Positions 40,793-51,080 of a stretch of DNA of 64,000 bases are shown piece after piece. A program made the translations under genes and the position numbers. How positions within the stretch are numbered: the first letter of the stretch is position 1; each line of letters begins with the position of its first letter. A model generated the notes under the pieces. That model worked only from the letters and a program-made list of their open reading frames with translations, had not been told where the DNA came from and did not search any database. The stretch covers positions 58,890,209 to 58,954,208 of the forward strand of contig CM043971.1 in the NCBI GenBank assembly GCA_014529385.2, written 5' to 3'. This DNA comes from Adiantum capillus-veneris. Taxonomy: Eukaryota > Streptophyta > Polypodiopsida > Polypodiales > Pteridaceae.

Positions 40793-41404
40793 GGTTTCCC
40801 GCCACAAGACCGCTCACCGTCCCGGTGAGAGGAATACTGAAAAAACTGTGAAAGAAAACATTAGGTACCGCATCTGTACATCTTTCTTGAAGCAGGTTCT
40901 AGGCCCAAAAGTGGAGTTTAAACACATTGCACTGCTTGCAAACGTTTACAGCTTTGAATAGGCGGGACTCCATATGATTGCATAATTCAAGAATCCCAAT
41001 TGGCAAAAAATGATGCTCTACAGCAAAGAGATAAGCTCAGATACTAGCGCATCTTTATCTTCCCTAACCATAGTGATAGGAAAATGATATGGTCCATGCT
41101 TGCAGTTGCAGATGAACCTTGCCACACTTTTTGCAACAACACTCTTCTCGAAAGGAGGGATGACCCTAAGCCCGAGTAACACTGCAAATAGGGTTAAGCT
41201 ATAGGGTTAAGCTCCATCATGATGGTAGAACAGAAAGGCCTTCTCAGCAGCAACAGGATAGCATCCATCGAACCATCTGGGGGAAAACTTGCGGGATGGG
41301 GGAAAAACATGCTGAGGCTGAGAGAGGTGGGGAGGCATAGATAGGGGGCTGGTTAGGGTCAAGTGGAAGGGAGGGGGTAGATAGGGGTGAGGGGGGGCTG
41401 GGTA

Positions 41405-42187
41405 GGGGCGAGAGGGTGATCAAGTAGCTCAGCAGCACTCCACCTGAGCTTTGGGTCTCTCTGTAGAACTTTGCTAAGAAAATCATGACATCTTGCCGAA
41501 ACACCCTCTGGCAAGGGAGGATTTTCGAATGAGTATCCAATCTTGAAGAGAGCTGCAGCTACCTGAGACATAGCCGACGAGGAATTATGTGAGCACACTC
41601 TCCATGGAGGCCTGCCCTGCAGCATTTCAACAACCGTGCCACACATCGGACACACATCCCTGTTCCTGTCCTCTTACAACCTCCGGTGCCATCCAGAGCG
41701 GTGTACCCTTAAATTCATGTGTAGGAGCTTCAAAGTCCGCTATCTTCACACCACATGATCCAACTAGGATGTTCTGTCCCTTGATATCGCAGTGCACAAT
41801 TTGTTGCTCATGAAAATAGGCAAGGCCCTTGACAATTGCACGCGTATAGCATTGCGCGCGCTTTTCATCCAAGCACCCGCCTGATTTCTTGATAAGTTCT
41901 GCTATGTTTCTCCCATCCATGTACTCTAGGACAATGTTGCAGGTGCATGTGGTGCCCTCCGAGGCAAAATCTGCCCCCAAAAAGCTCACAATTCGTGGTG
42001 AATGCAGGTTTTGGAGTATGGTGAGCTCAATTTCGAGCGCACATTGCTCTGCTGCAGAGCCCACGCTCTGGATTGACTTTACTGCAAAAAAATCTCCATT
42101 ATCGAGGTTGATGGCAAGCGAGACCTTCCCGAATGAGCCAGAGCCAAGAGGTGAGCGTCGCAGCCAATGTGTGATGGGAGGGGCCAT
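41405..42187 (-). pseudogene. Captured MAPKKK-like protein kinase (broken)
   Basis: The minus-strand frame begins MAPPITHWLRR and reads through the kinase N-lobe: glycine loop LGSGSFGKVSLA, catalytic Lys in FFAVKSIQ, EIELTILQNLHSPRIVSFLG, catalytic loop IVHCDIKGQNILVG, and THEFKGTPLWMAPEVV (APE motif). This is the pattern of plant MEKK-like MAPKKKs of the single-exon MAPKKK17/18 type. Two lesions inactivate it. A deletion fuses ADF directly to EAPTHEF, removing the DFG glycine and the start of the activation loop. A small deletion after SDVW shifts the frame, and the C-lobe continues in another frame (TVVEMLQGRPPW, FLSKVLQRDPKLRWSAAELLDHP). The C-terminus then runs into G-rich repeat sequence. 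It is inside, and co-oriented with, a gypsy element. Confidence 0.9.
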
Positions 42188-42287
42188 GGAAAGAGAAGGG
42201 AAGAAAAACCGAAGTGTAGACAGAGAGAGTGAGAAGGGAAGAGGGCATGTGAGGGCAGAATCTATGTGAAGCAACACACATAGGAAG

Positions 42288-42289
<2 letters not shown>

Positions 42290-42380
<91 letters not shown>
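42290..42380. repeat. (GA)n tract upstream of the captured kinase
   Basis: About 90 bp of pure GA on the plus strand, CT on the kinase sense strand, about 100 bp upstream of the kinase ATG. It is probably part of the captured promoter or 5'-UTR. Confidence 0.95.
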
Positions 42381-42383
<3 letters not shown>

Positions 42384-42488
42384 AATTGAAGACGAACACA
42401 CAGAAACGAAGGGAGCTCGGAAATGAGAGAACCCACTTACAGAAAAACACACCCACAGATGCTCGCAAATGGTGTGTACATGCAGGAG

Positions 42489-43190
42489 AAGGAAAGGGGG
42501 AGAGGAGGGTTGTGCAAGGGGGCTGGTTAGGGGCGAGAGGGCTTGGGTAGGGGCGAGTGGAAGGTGAGGGGGAGGGGAAAGGGGAAGGGTAGGGGCGAGA
42601 GGAAGTGAGGGGGTGGGTAGGGGCGAGGGGAAGTGGGGGACTGGTTAGGGGCGAGAGGGGGTGGGTAGGGGCGAGAGGGAGTGAGGGGGTGGGTAGGGGC
42701 GAGGGTGAGTGGGGGACTGGTTAGGGGCGAGAGGGGGTGGGTAGGGGGAGGGCGAGGGGATGAGGGGGAGGGGGTGAGGGTGGAGGGTAGGGCGAGGGCG
42801 AGAAGGGGAAGGAAGGGTGAGGGGTGAGGGGGCAAGGGCGAGGGTAGGGCGAGAGGGACTAGGGGCGAGGGGGCAAGGGGGAGGGTAGGGCGAGGAGGTG
42901 AGGGGGAGGGTAGGGCGAGGGCGAGGGGAAGAGAGACTAGGGGCGAGGGGGAGGGTGAGGGGGAGGGTAGGTCGAGGGCGAGGGGGGAGGGTGGGTGAGG
43001 GACTAGGGCGAGGGGGGGGGGAGGGACTTAGGGCGAGGGCGAGGGTAGTGAGGGGGACTAGGGGAGGGCGAGGGCGAGGGCGAGAGGGGGGAGGGAGGGT
43101 GAGGGACTTAGGGCGAGGGGGAGGGACAAGGGCGAGGGGGTGAGGGGGAGGGTAAGGCGAGGGGTAGTGAGGGGGAGAGGGGGATAGGGT
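42489..43190. repeat. G-rich minisatellite of element 2
   Basis: About 700 bp of units such as 'ggttaggggcgagagggggtgggta' and 'gggcgagggggaggg', G-rich on the plus strand. A short block of the same motif also lies on the other side of the kinase (41345-41413, 'gggctggttagggtcaagtgg'), so the kinase is bracketed by it. A similar tract is in element 1 (8007-8560). The Pro-rich frames are artefacts. Confidence 0.9.
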
Positions 43191-43206
43191 AGATAGGTGC
43201 AAATAA

Positions 43207-44307
43207 TCAGCACGCAGCTACCATGAGCAATACAGCGATCATGATCTTAGAATTCATCTTGCAGGACGGGCTCTGTGAAGGGAATTTGCTATACACAAAG
43301 GAGAGCTTTGTTCTGGTCGGAGAAGCAGACACCAAAGGTGTTGATGTTTGAGAGGGTGTGAACTCCTGTAGAGGAGATTTCTTATTGCTTCTATACTTCT
43401 TCATGGGCTCAGGTGGCTCATTGGGCTTAGTTACTGTGGCACCATTTGAAGAGGGTGTACCTTCATGCAAAGAGTGAATAGAGACTCCATAACAAGGCAT
43501 AGATTTGGTAGCCTCCAACCACTCCAGCAGATCTTCATCTGACCCTTCAAGTGTAGTAGGCTGTTCTTGTTCAGGTTTGGTTTCCATTGACAAAGAAACT
43601 TGCTGCACCACGGGATCCATACCACCTTCTAAGAGAATGGGTTGCATCGAGGAGCCAGAAGTATGTATCCACATTGCATCATTTCCCCAATCGTGGAGTG
43701 TTTTAGTGTGTCGCAGCCATGGTCTTCCAATAAGCAAGGGAAATCCGCCCTCAACCTGTGGAAGACGAACCACCACAAAATCCAAGTTAAAAGTAAAGTT
43801 TTGTACCTGTAGAGGCACATTGTCCACGATGCCCACTGGGTATACTGTTCGTTGATCGGCCAATGTAACCGTGAAGGGAGCATGGCGAGTAGGTTGTAGA
43901 CCTAGAGCTAACATAGTGAACTCGGGCATCAGGTTGATGCCAGATCCACCATCCACTATCACTCCTGAGAATTGCTGACCTAAAACGGACACTGTCAGGC
44001 GAGGGCTTCTATAATCAGTGAGTGGAGCAGCGGGATTAGATATCATATAGGACTCGATCTTTTTTTGCAGATCGGAAACTGCTTCCAAGAAAGCTTCATC
44101 AATATCAGAGAGCAGAGATTTGGATTCTTTCATAGCACTGGGGGATTGCTTGTTAACAGCTGCAGGCAGGGTATTCACTGGTGTGAGAATGTGTGGGGGA
44201 GCTGAACTTGATGGAATGCTAAGACCGAGAGCGGCTCTCTGGGCCCCGGTGAGGACGCCCGATGGCTCCTCTGCCAACTGCGGCTGCTTATTTTGAGGGG
44301 TAACCAC
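43207..44307 (-). CDS. Aspartic protease region of element 2 (partial pol)
   Basis: 366-codon open frame containing a retropepsin-like domain: VLGQQFSGVIVDGGSGINLM (catalytic Asp, as DGG rather than the usual DTG/DSG), TVTLADQRTVYPVGIVDNV, FNLDFVVVRLP and FPLLIGRPWLR (flap/ILG equivalent). The C-terminal part is Ser/Pro/Lys-rich and ends with a hydrophobic tail (IMIAVLLMVAAC) at a stop next to the minisatellite. Element 1 lacks this domain entirely. RT should follow but has been replaced by the minisatellite and kinase. Confidence 0.85.
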   Translation of the reverse strand: MVTPQNKQPQLAEEPSGVLTGAQRAALGLSIPSSSAPPHILTPVNTLPAAVNKQSPSAMKESKSLLSDIDEAFLEAVSDLQKKIESYMISNPAAPLTDYRSPRLTVSVLGQQFSGVIVDGGSGINLMPEFTMLALGLQPTRHAPFTVTLADQRTVYPVGIVDNVPLQVQNFTFNLDFVVVRLPQVEGGFPLLIGRPWLRHTKTLHDWGNDAMWIHTSGSSMQPILLEGGMDPVVQQVSLSMETKPEQEQPTTLEGSDEDLLEWLEATKSMPCYGVSIHSLHEGTPSSNGATVTKPNEPPEPMKKYRSNKKSPLQEFTPSQTSTPLVSASPTRTKLSFVYSKFPSQSPSCKMNSKIMIAVLLMVAAC

Positions 44308-44325
44308 ATGGGTAGAAGGGGGCGG

Positions 44326-45661
44326 CTAAGAAACATTGCTAACTGCTATCAAATTGAGCTTGGGAAAGGCAAACTCAGTCTGGCTTTGACTTGGGTTCGA
44401 AGCCATGGATGCACAAATTTTAGGGCAATCCTTACTGTAGTGATCCTTCATATCAGGGCAATGACGGCAGGGAGGGGACCCTTCGAGCAGAAGGCATTTG
44501 CTTTGGTAATACCCATACTCTCCGCATCTGTAGCATAAAATGGGCCGATTCAAAGGGCGAGTCGAAGGGCGTGGTGGTCCTTGTTCCTGGTGCATTGAGT
44601 TGGAGGTGGACGCATAGAAGCTTTGAGGTGATGAGGGAGCATGGGTATGATAAAAGCTCTGAGACGGAAAAGTACTTTGCATACCTTGCATAGGAGGGGT
44701 TGTCAGCAAAGGTGGCATATGGTGTGGATGGCCATAGGGAGAAACCATGTTGGATGCAGGTGCTGGCCCTTGCTGAAGAGAAGGACCAAGACTTTGTTGT
44801 ATTTGTCGCAATCCCTTGAGGTAGTAACAATCCTTGTCCTCATGTCCAGATTTTTCACAGAAGTGGCAGTAAACCCGAAGGGGGAATTCCTATGGAGGGT
44901 GCCCTGGAGAGCGGCATGAGCTACACCAAACCGTAGCCTTAGTCTGTCGCTGACACTTGAGCTCTTCTAGCTCGCGCTTAATTTGGTCCAATGCCTCATG
45001 ATGTGGAGGCTTCTCTTGTTTAAGAGAGAAGGACCTCTCCTCTTGAAGAGCTCGGTTCCTTGCGTAAAGAAGTTAAAGGATCAGCAGGACTTTCCAAAAA
45101 CACAGAGGGGGTCTCTATGTGAAGGGGGTTTGTGAACAGCTTCCTAGCCCCCTCTATCCTCGTAGTAGTTGCGATGAACTCCTCCAGAGTGGCGTCGGGT
45201 CGAAGACTCTCTCGTAGTTTTTGCTGAGAACTTTTGGGAAGCGCCTTCTCTACCCACTTCTTAACCATAAATTCACCTGGTTGCTGGGGAAGCTTGGCAA
45301 CCAGAGACTTGGTTTTGGTCATAATATCTGCAAAAGTCTCCTCTGGATGGAGCACCATGTTGGCCAACTCATCCAACACCTTCTCCTTGTAGTCACCTGG
45401 CCGAAAACCTGCACAGAACTGCTATCTTAAGGCTACCCAAGTTGCAAAATGGTTCTCTGCAAACTGGCTGTACCATTTGTCTGCTAAGACATCCAAGGTG
45501 GATGGAAAGAGTACCAAATAAGCATCTTCCCTGTTAAGACCACGACCCCTACAAAGAGATACAAACCTCCTTGCATGGTCGTCAGCATCTTCTGAAGAGA
45601 GACCTTTGAATGTAGGGAACTTGATGTTTACCTTAGCCAAAACGCTAGCCAATGGCTCCAT
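44326..45661 (-). pseudogene. Gag of element 2, frameshifted
   Basis: Begins MEPLASVLAKVNIKF at 45661. It continues through NKWYSQF-type sequence (DKWYSQFAENHFATW), then in another frame DELANMVLHPEETF and KKWVEKALPKSSQQKLRESLRPD, the coiled coil, and three to four Cys/His knuckles (including CYRCGEYGYYQSKC with His changed to Tyr, and CRHCPDMKDHYSKDC). It is about 90% similar to element 1's gag. Breaks lie near 45420, 45030 and 44900, and a stop separates it from the protease frame at 44326. Confidence 0.88.
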
Positions 45662-46295
45662 AGCCCCTTACTGAGCCTGTTGCTCAGTAGCCTGCTGTAG
45701 CAGAATAGGAGAGAGCTTCACTGGAGATGGTGATCTGAAAGATGTGGAACCGGAGGGAGGAATGGATGATGACGTATGTGGAGGTATGGGTGATGAGGTT
45801 GATGGACTTCTAACAGGTTCCGAGGGTCATCTTCTGTTGTAGTACTTCAAAGGACTCAGGAGGGCGCTTTGACACTCGACTGACCTCCTTGTATGGGTCA
45901 TGCAGCGACCACCAAACCAACCAAGCTTTGGGCAAGAAAACCTTGAACTGGTTGAAGACTGGTCTAGACTCTACTAGACGAGGCGAGTGACTAGACCAGG
46001 CTAGACCAGGGATGAGGAGGACTAGACGAGGGTCTAGACCATGCAAGTGACTAGACCAGGTTGGACCAGGGACGAGGAGGACTAGACCAGGGTCGAGGGG
46101 GTCTAGACCAGAGACGAGGGTAGGTTGGACCAGGGCGAGAGATGACTAGGGCGAGAGAACAGTTGGACCAGGCGAGAGGAGAACAGTGCAAGGCAAGGTA
46201 GGTGAACTAGATAGACCCAACTAGCTCCAAGATTTGCACCTCATAGAGTGAGATTTCAGTTGAGGTCCCACCGTGATCGCCAAAATGAGAGCACC
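45662..46295 (-). other. Leader of element 2
   Basis: Untranslated leader with repeats of 'ggaccaggg(a/c)gagga' and 'gactagac' between 45960 and 46180, as in element 1. The putative PBS GGCGATCACGGTGGGACC is on the complement of about 46267-46286. Confidence 0.6.
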
Positions 46296-46861
46296 TATAG
46301 CGCGGATAACATGTTGTGCTCTCTACAGTGGGTGGTCCTCAGTGCAATGTGCGTGACAATCTCACTCAAATGACTGAATCTCCCTCAAACAGATGAACAG
46401 AAAGGAAACAATAGACGTCAACAGAGATCGCAAAGACACAACAGCAGACCAGAACATACTCGACTATCTCAAAGACCGATATAGACTCTGGCGTGGCAGC
46501 ACACTCAGCTCCAGCCCAGGACTCTCAGGTACAGTGGGGGTGTCGAGGCTCATATGTGCCGGGATGGTGCAGACGTGCTCTGTGTAAAGACTCACTGCTC
46601 TCGAGAACTATGTTGGACCAAAGGTGAAGAGGATGATCCCGATGACCAACCGCTTCTACTCATATGTAACACCATAAAGGGCCACCAACGGCTCATAAAT
46701 GTCAGCCATGTGGTGACCTGGCCACGATGTCCACAAGACCACCGTCGGTACCTTGCCACTGCCACGTGTCACTCCCAACCCAGAGGGTCCGTCCAGTGTG
46801 AAACAGCCTAGACCAACTGTACTAACTGTGTCCTGTGAAAGTGACACTGTAGCCTGCTACA
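46296..46861 (-). repeat. 5' LTR of element 2
   Basis: 566 bp. The left terminus reads TATAGC instead of TGTAGC, a single change in the terminal dinucleotide. The right end GCTACA is followed by the target duplication GAGAC. Confidence 0.92.
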
Positions 46862-46866
46862 GAGAC

Positions 46867-49046
46867 CAAAAATCTCTATTCCTAGATTACATAGCTAGCT
46901 TTCCTTCCACCTCTCTCTAGAGGTTAGGCAAGTGTTAGATCTTTGAACTAAATGAACTACTATTATGAATCTTAGGTTGGGCATGTGGTGGAGCTTTTCT
47001 TCACACCATGTTTCAATAGAGCTTATCTTAGACAAGTGGTGGATCTTTGAACAAAACTCCCCATGTACAAAATACATCTGGTTTAGGGTTGATTCAATAG
47101 ATCCTAGCTTGGACAAATGGTGGACCTTGACACAATACTCCTCATGTACAACATATATCTGGTTTAGGGGTAATAGATCCTATCTTGGACACATGGTGGA
47201 GCTTGCTACTAAAGATAATAGGCTACACAAATGATCTTCTAGTATTTTATTATGCCTACTTTATGCATTTGGTACACCTTGCATCTCTAAAGGTTGGAGA
47301 AGTTGTGGCCTTTTGGATTTAGCCACACTTTATTTATGTAGCCTAGCTTGGACAAGCGGTGAACCTTAGCTTCCCTCCATGTTTCAAGGGAGCCTCAATT
47401 GGATAAGTGGTTTTTGAAGTTCCAATCGATCCTAGCTTGGACACATTGTGGAGCTTGGGAGCTTGCTTCTATCCCCATGTTCCAATGGAGTTAGCTTGGA
47501 CAAGTGGTGGACCTTGGAGAAAAACTCTCCATGTACAACATATCATGGTGAACCTTGCAATTATTTAATATACCTATCTTGGAGAAATGGTGGAACCTTG
47601 ATTACCTCCATACATCAAGCTCAGGTTGCTAAAGCTTGCTTCTCTCCATGTTTTGGTGGAGCCTAACTAGGACAAGTGGTGAAACTTGATTCTCTCCATG
47701 TTTTAGAGGAGCCTAACTCGGAAAAGTGGTAGAGCTTGACCTCTCTAAATGTTGCTAAGTATCCTAGATTATTCAAGTGGTGCACATTGAAACGAAACCA
47801 CCCATGTACAACAAACATCTCATGTTTCAATGGAGCCTAGCTTGGACAAGTGGTAGAGCTCACTCTCTCCATGTTTCAATGGAGAGCCTACCTTGGACAA
47901 GTGTTGAACCCCATTGACAACATATCATGGATTTTGAAGTGGTGGAAAGAAGTACTAGCTTGGGTGGTGGACCTTGCTTCTCTCCATGCTTCAATGGAAC
48001 CTTAGCGTTGGGGAGGAGATGGTAGACCTTGAAGTAAGACCTTGCATGCTATAGCCCCTCATATGTTGTGCATATAGTGGACCTTGAAATTGTGCTATAA
48101 GTGCAGCTTGGAGAATTGGTGGACCTTTGATAATCTCCATACATCAACAAGCCAAGTTTGGACAAGTGGTGGACCTACAAACCAAAATATTCACTACAAT
48201 AGAGTATATGTTGAATATGTGGTGAAATTTGAGATTAAAACACCCATGCTACTAGAGAAGATAAGTTGCAAATGTGATGGAGCATTGTATCAATGTCCCA
48301 TGCCTAATTTTGACTAGTGATGACTTTGAAACTATCCCCCTAGTCTACAAGAAAACATATATGGAACAAGAGGTTAGGCTACCTTTGTTGCATCAATGCA
48401 TCCCATGTTACCAAATACTATAGGTTTCGTGGATAGTTATTGGACCTTGTATCAATGCTCAATGTATAGCTCGGACAAGTGGTGGACCTTGAATCTCTCT
48501 ATTCTTCAAATGGACAATATATTGGAGACATGGTCTGCTATGTTTCTCAAAAAATTTATGTTTTGAAACCTTTTGAGGCCCCATGTAAGAGACACTCTCA
48601 ATCTTCCATACAATGGCCATCCCAATAGTACTATCATCCTTTGATCTAGTCCTTGTATTTATGCATAATGTTTTCCTTCTTTTGCAGATACAAAGGAGTT
48701 AAGTGAGATAAAAATGAGGTATATTTCACGCTATGATTAAAATGAAGATCCTTTTGGGACACCAACTTTTCCTATCCACAAGAATGTACTTTTTATATTA
48801 ATGGGGTGGCTTTTGAAGTGCGACTTTCATGTATTCAAAGAGCTGATTATTGGCTATTTGTGCATACTGCCCTTAAAAGTGGTGTGGCTATTCACATCAA
48901 GGGTTTCCCAATTGGTGAGAAACAATATCATTTATGATTGTCCCTAGCTTCAACAAGTGGTGGAGTTTTTCTTATGCTAACGTTTCAAGGGATCCTAGCT
49001 TAGATAAGTGGTTTCCCATGTTTCAATGTTGCCTAGCTTGGACACA
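46867..49046 (+). repeat. Degenerate tandem array, part 2
   Basis: Continuation of the array at 38566-40216. Larger blocks are duplicated between the parts: the stretch 'ttgcatctctaaaggttg...catttatgtagcc' near 38965 recurs near 47278, and the stretch 39310-39455 recurs at 48897-49046, continuing at 55038. The part between about 48300 and 48890 is diverged and has few recognisable units. Confidence 0.8.
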
Positions 49047-49048
49047 TA

Positions 49049-49062
49049 GGGTAGAGGAGCCA
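49049..49062 (+). repeat. Left terminal inverted repeat
   Basis: GGGTAGAGGAGCCA, preceded by TA. It is the perfect reverse complement of the right end, and similarity stops after 14 bp. Confidence 0.9.
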
Positions 49063-50089
49063 ATATAGAGACGGTCAAATTGGGAGCTAAAAAAAAGGCT
49101 AAAATTGTTGGATGATTTCAAATCTGAGGTGCTAGGTAGGATTGCCATGTGTTGGTGAACATGTGGAGGTAAGATGATGACTTGGCACTACTCATAAGAG
49201 GCTTTTTTAAGCTGTTTTTTATTTTCTTTGTAACTAAAATGGGGGTGAGAAGTGAGCCGGACCCGCCCCCCTCAGATGGTTAGTAAATCTCCAAAGCGTG
49301 TTTGGGCAGGTACCACTATACGGACTATTGCATTCCTTTAAAAATCCTCACCAACTCCTTTTACGAGCAATTGCTGAACCAATTTCTACACGCTCCTACG
49401 AGAAGCAAGAAGCAGCGGCATTCCCTGGTGGAAAACCTGGCGGCATTCAGCAGCGGCATTCCCTGACAGCATTCTCTGCGCCAACTACACCATTGTTACT
49501 ACCGTTGCACCGCATCCCTTGCACCATCCTGAGCATCACCTTAACCCATCAGGTCATCTACAAGCGGGCTGGATGGGGAGGCTCATTGTCATCGTAAATG
49601 GTGGGCCAGAATAGCGAGCGAATCATTATAGATGGCAACAACTGTCAGCTATTACACCCCCCCTCCCCCCGTGCCACCTATGCCCCTTGTAATGCCTCCC
49701 TTCAGGTGCATCCCTTAGCATCTCTTAGCTTCACCTTGAGCCATCGAATATGGTGGAAATGCTGCCACAAACACAAGGCACGAAGTTGATGTTGCTCAGA
49801 AGGCAATTAGCTTGATGGAGTCTCTTACTGACAATCGCCTCCTTTCAAAAACCTTTCCGGATTGAATTCCTTAGCATCATCTCCCAGGAACATCAAAGGT
49901 TTCTCCACTTTGGTCTTCTGCGAGCTTCGCATCTTCTCCAACCAACAACCCACTTTGGGAGTCTCACAATACATTGCAAACGAGGTTACTCACCATCATT
50001 GAAGACACTTAAGACTTTTTGTAACACCCAGTGCAGAAAGAAGGTAAAAACACACATCCTCACTTCTCATAAGGCCTTTTCACAGATCC
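49063..50089 (+). other. Left internal part of the pogo-like element
   Basis: No recognised domain. The open frame 49298-49597 has no family features. It may hold upstream, decayed parts of the cargo described at 50090-50586. Confidence 0.35.
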
Positions 50090-50586
50090 CATGTTGCAAT
50101 CATGGTGCAAATACGAAGTGCATCAAAGGCTGGATCTTCATCTTCAACCGGGAAGTAGGCCTACAATCCAGGTGCAAATACGCAATGCCCTCCATGACAC
50201 CCCAAAATCATTCATCGATGAAGCTCGTGTCGGAGACTTCAGCCTCCCTAAACATGTGGATGCATCGAGGGCTACACAATCAGCTTCAATGGGTTTTGGA
50301 AGCTCATATGGCTGCATTGCTCCTGGTAACTGAATAGCTCTCACAAATTTGCCCTAATTTTATACATTTTAGTCTCATTTTTGCATAATTTGCACTTGAT
50401 GAAAATCTAATTTGCACTTCTTTGTGCACACAGAGGCGGATGGTAATCACTGAGCACTCACATAACGGCAAAGAGCACTCGCAAGCATGGTTGTCTGCAT
50501 ATTTAAATGGGTTCATTGATGCACTCAGAAGAGGAAGATGGTGCGGAACTGACATCCATGACATGCCTCTGCAGTACTCTTTCCAG
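50090..50586 (+). pseudogene. Exon-like cargo of unknown gene inside the transposon
   Basis: Plus-strand, antisense to the transposase. A coding-looking block ends at CTCCTG|GTAACT (about 50328). About 100 bp of T-rich sequence follows, then an acceptor TTTGTGCACACAG (about 50431), a second block encoding VITEHSHNGKEHSQAWLSAY and NGFIDALRRGRWCGTDIHDM, and a donor TTCCAG|GTGAGG (50586/50587). The intron-like structure suggests genomic capture of a host gene fragment rather than a retrocopy. I do not recognise the protein. The frame of the first block is uncertain; two frames are open through it. Confidence 0.4.
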
Positions 50587-51080
50587 GTGAGGCTTTGCAT
50601 TCTAGCAGCCTCACTCAGTACTCGTACATGCTAATAGTACATTATACATACAACAGTATGACAACTCAAGCTAAAGCATTGAACAGAGATACATGTCTTG
50701 GACATTATGTACATGATTTTTTAATTCATCATAAAAAATAATAAAACAAGAGAGGAAATAAGATGTCGTAACCGTTCTGAATTTCGATGCACTTATATGT
50801 GGATAAATTAACCTCCTAAAAGATTACTCAAAATGGAGCTTCTTACATGAGGGGTTGTGTCGTATACAATTCGATTTGTTAATGGGATAAAACAAAAAGT
50901 AATTCTCTGCATACATGTGGGACTGAAGGAAGACAAAAAACTGAGCCTGTAATGTTGTATCTATTGATGAGCTTGCCGAAATCTTCTCCGCTCCTCCATA
51001 CAGCTTGCTTTGCTACAGGAGATAAGACAAAAAGGGTTTCTTGCATACATGGGCGTTGAATCAAGACAAAAATTCAGGCT

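Larger units (their letters stand above)
40222..46861 (-). mobile_element. Ty3/gypsy element 2, non-autonomous, carrying a protein kinase gene
   Basis: 6,640-bp element in minus orientation with the same LTR family as element 1 (571 and 566 bp) and a perfect target duplication GAGAC (40217-40221 and 46862-46866). Sense order: 5' LTR 46296-46861, leader with the same putative PBS, gag, aspartic protease (43207-44307), a C-rich minisatellite (43190-42489), a MAPKKK-like kinase gene (42187-41405) with its own CT-rich upstream tract, a short tail and the 3' LTR. RT, RNase H and integrase are entirely absent. It is inserted in the degenerate tandem array, which continues on both sides. The kinase sits in the place of pol, in the sense orientation, which makes it the cargo of the element. 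Confidence 0.93.
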
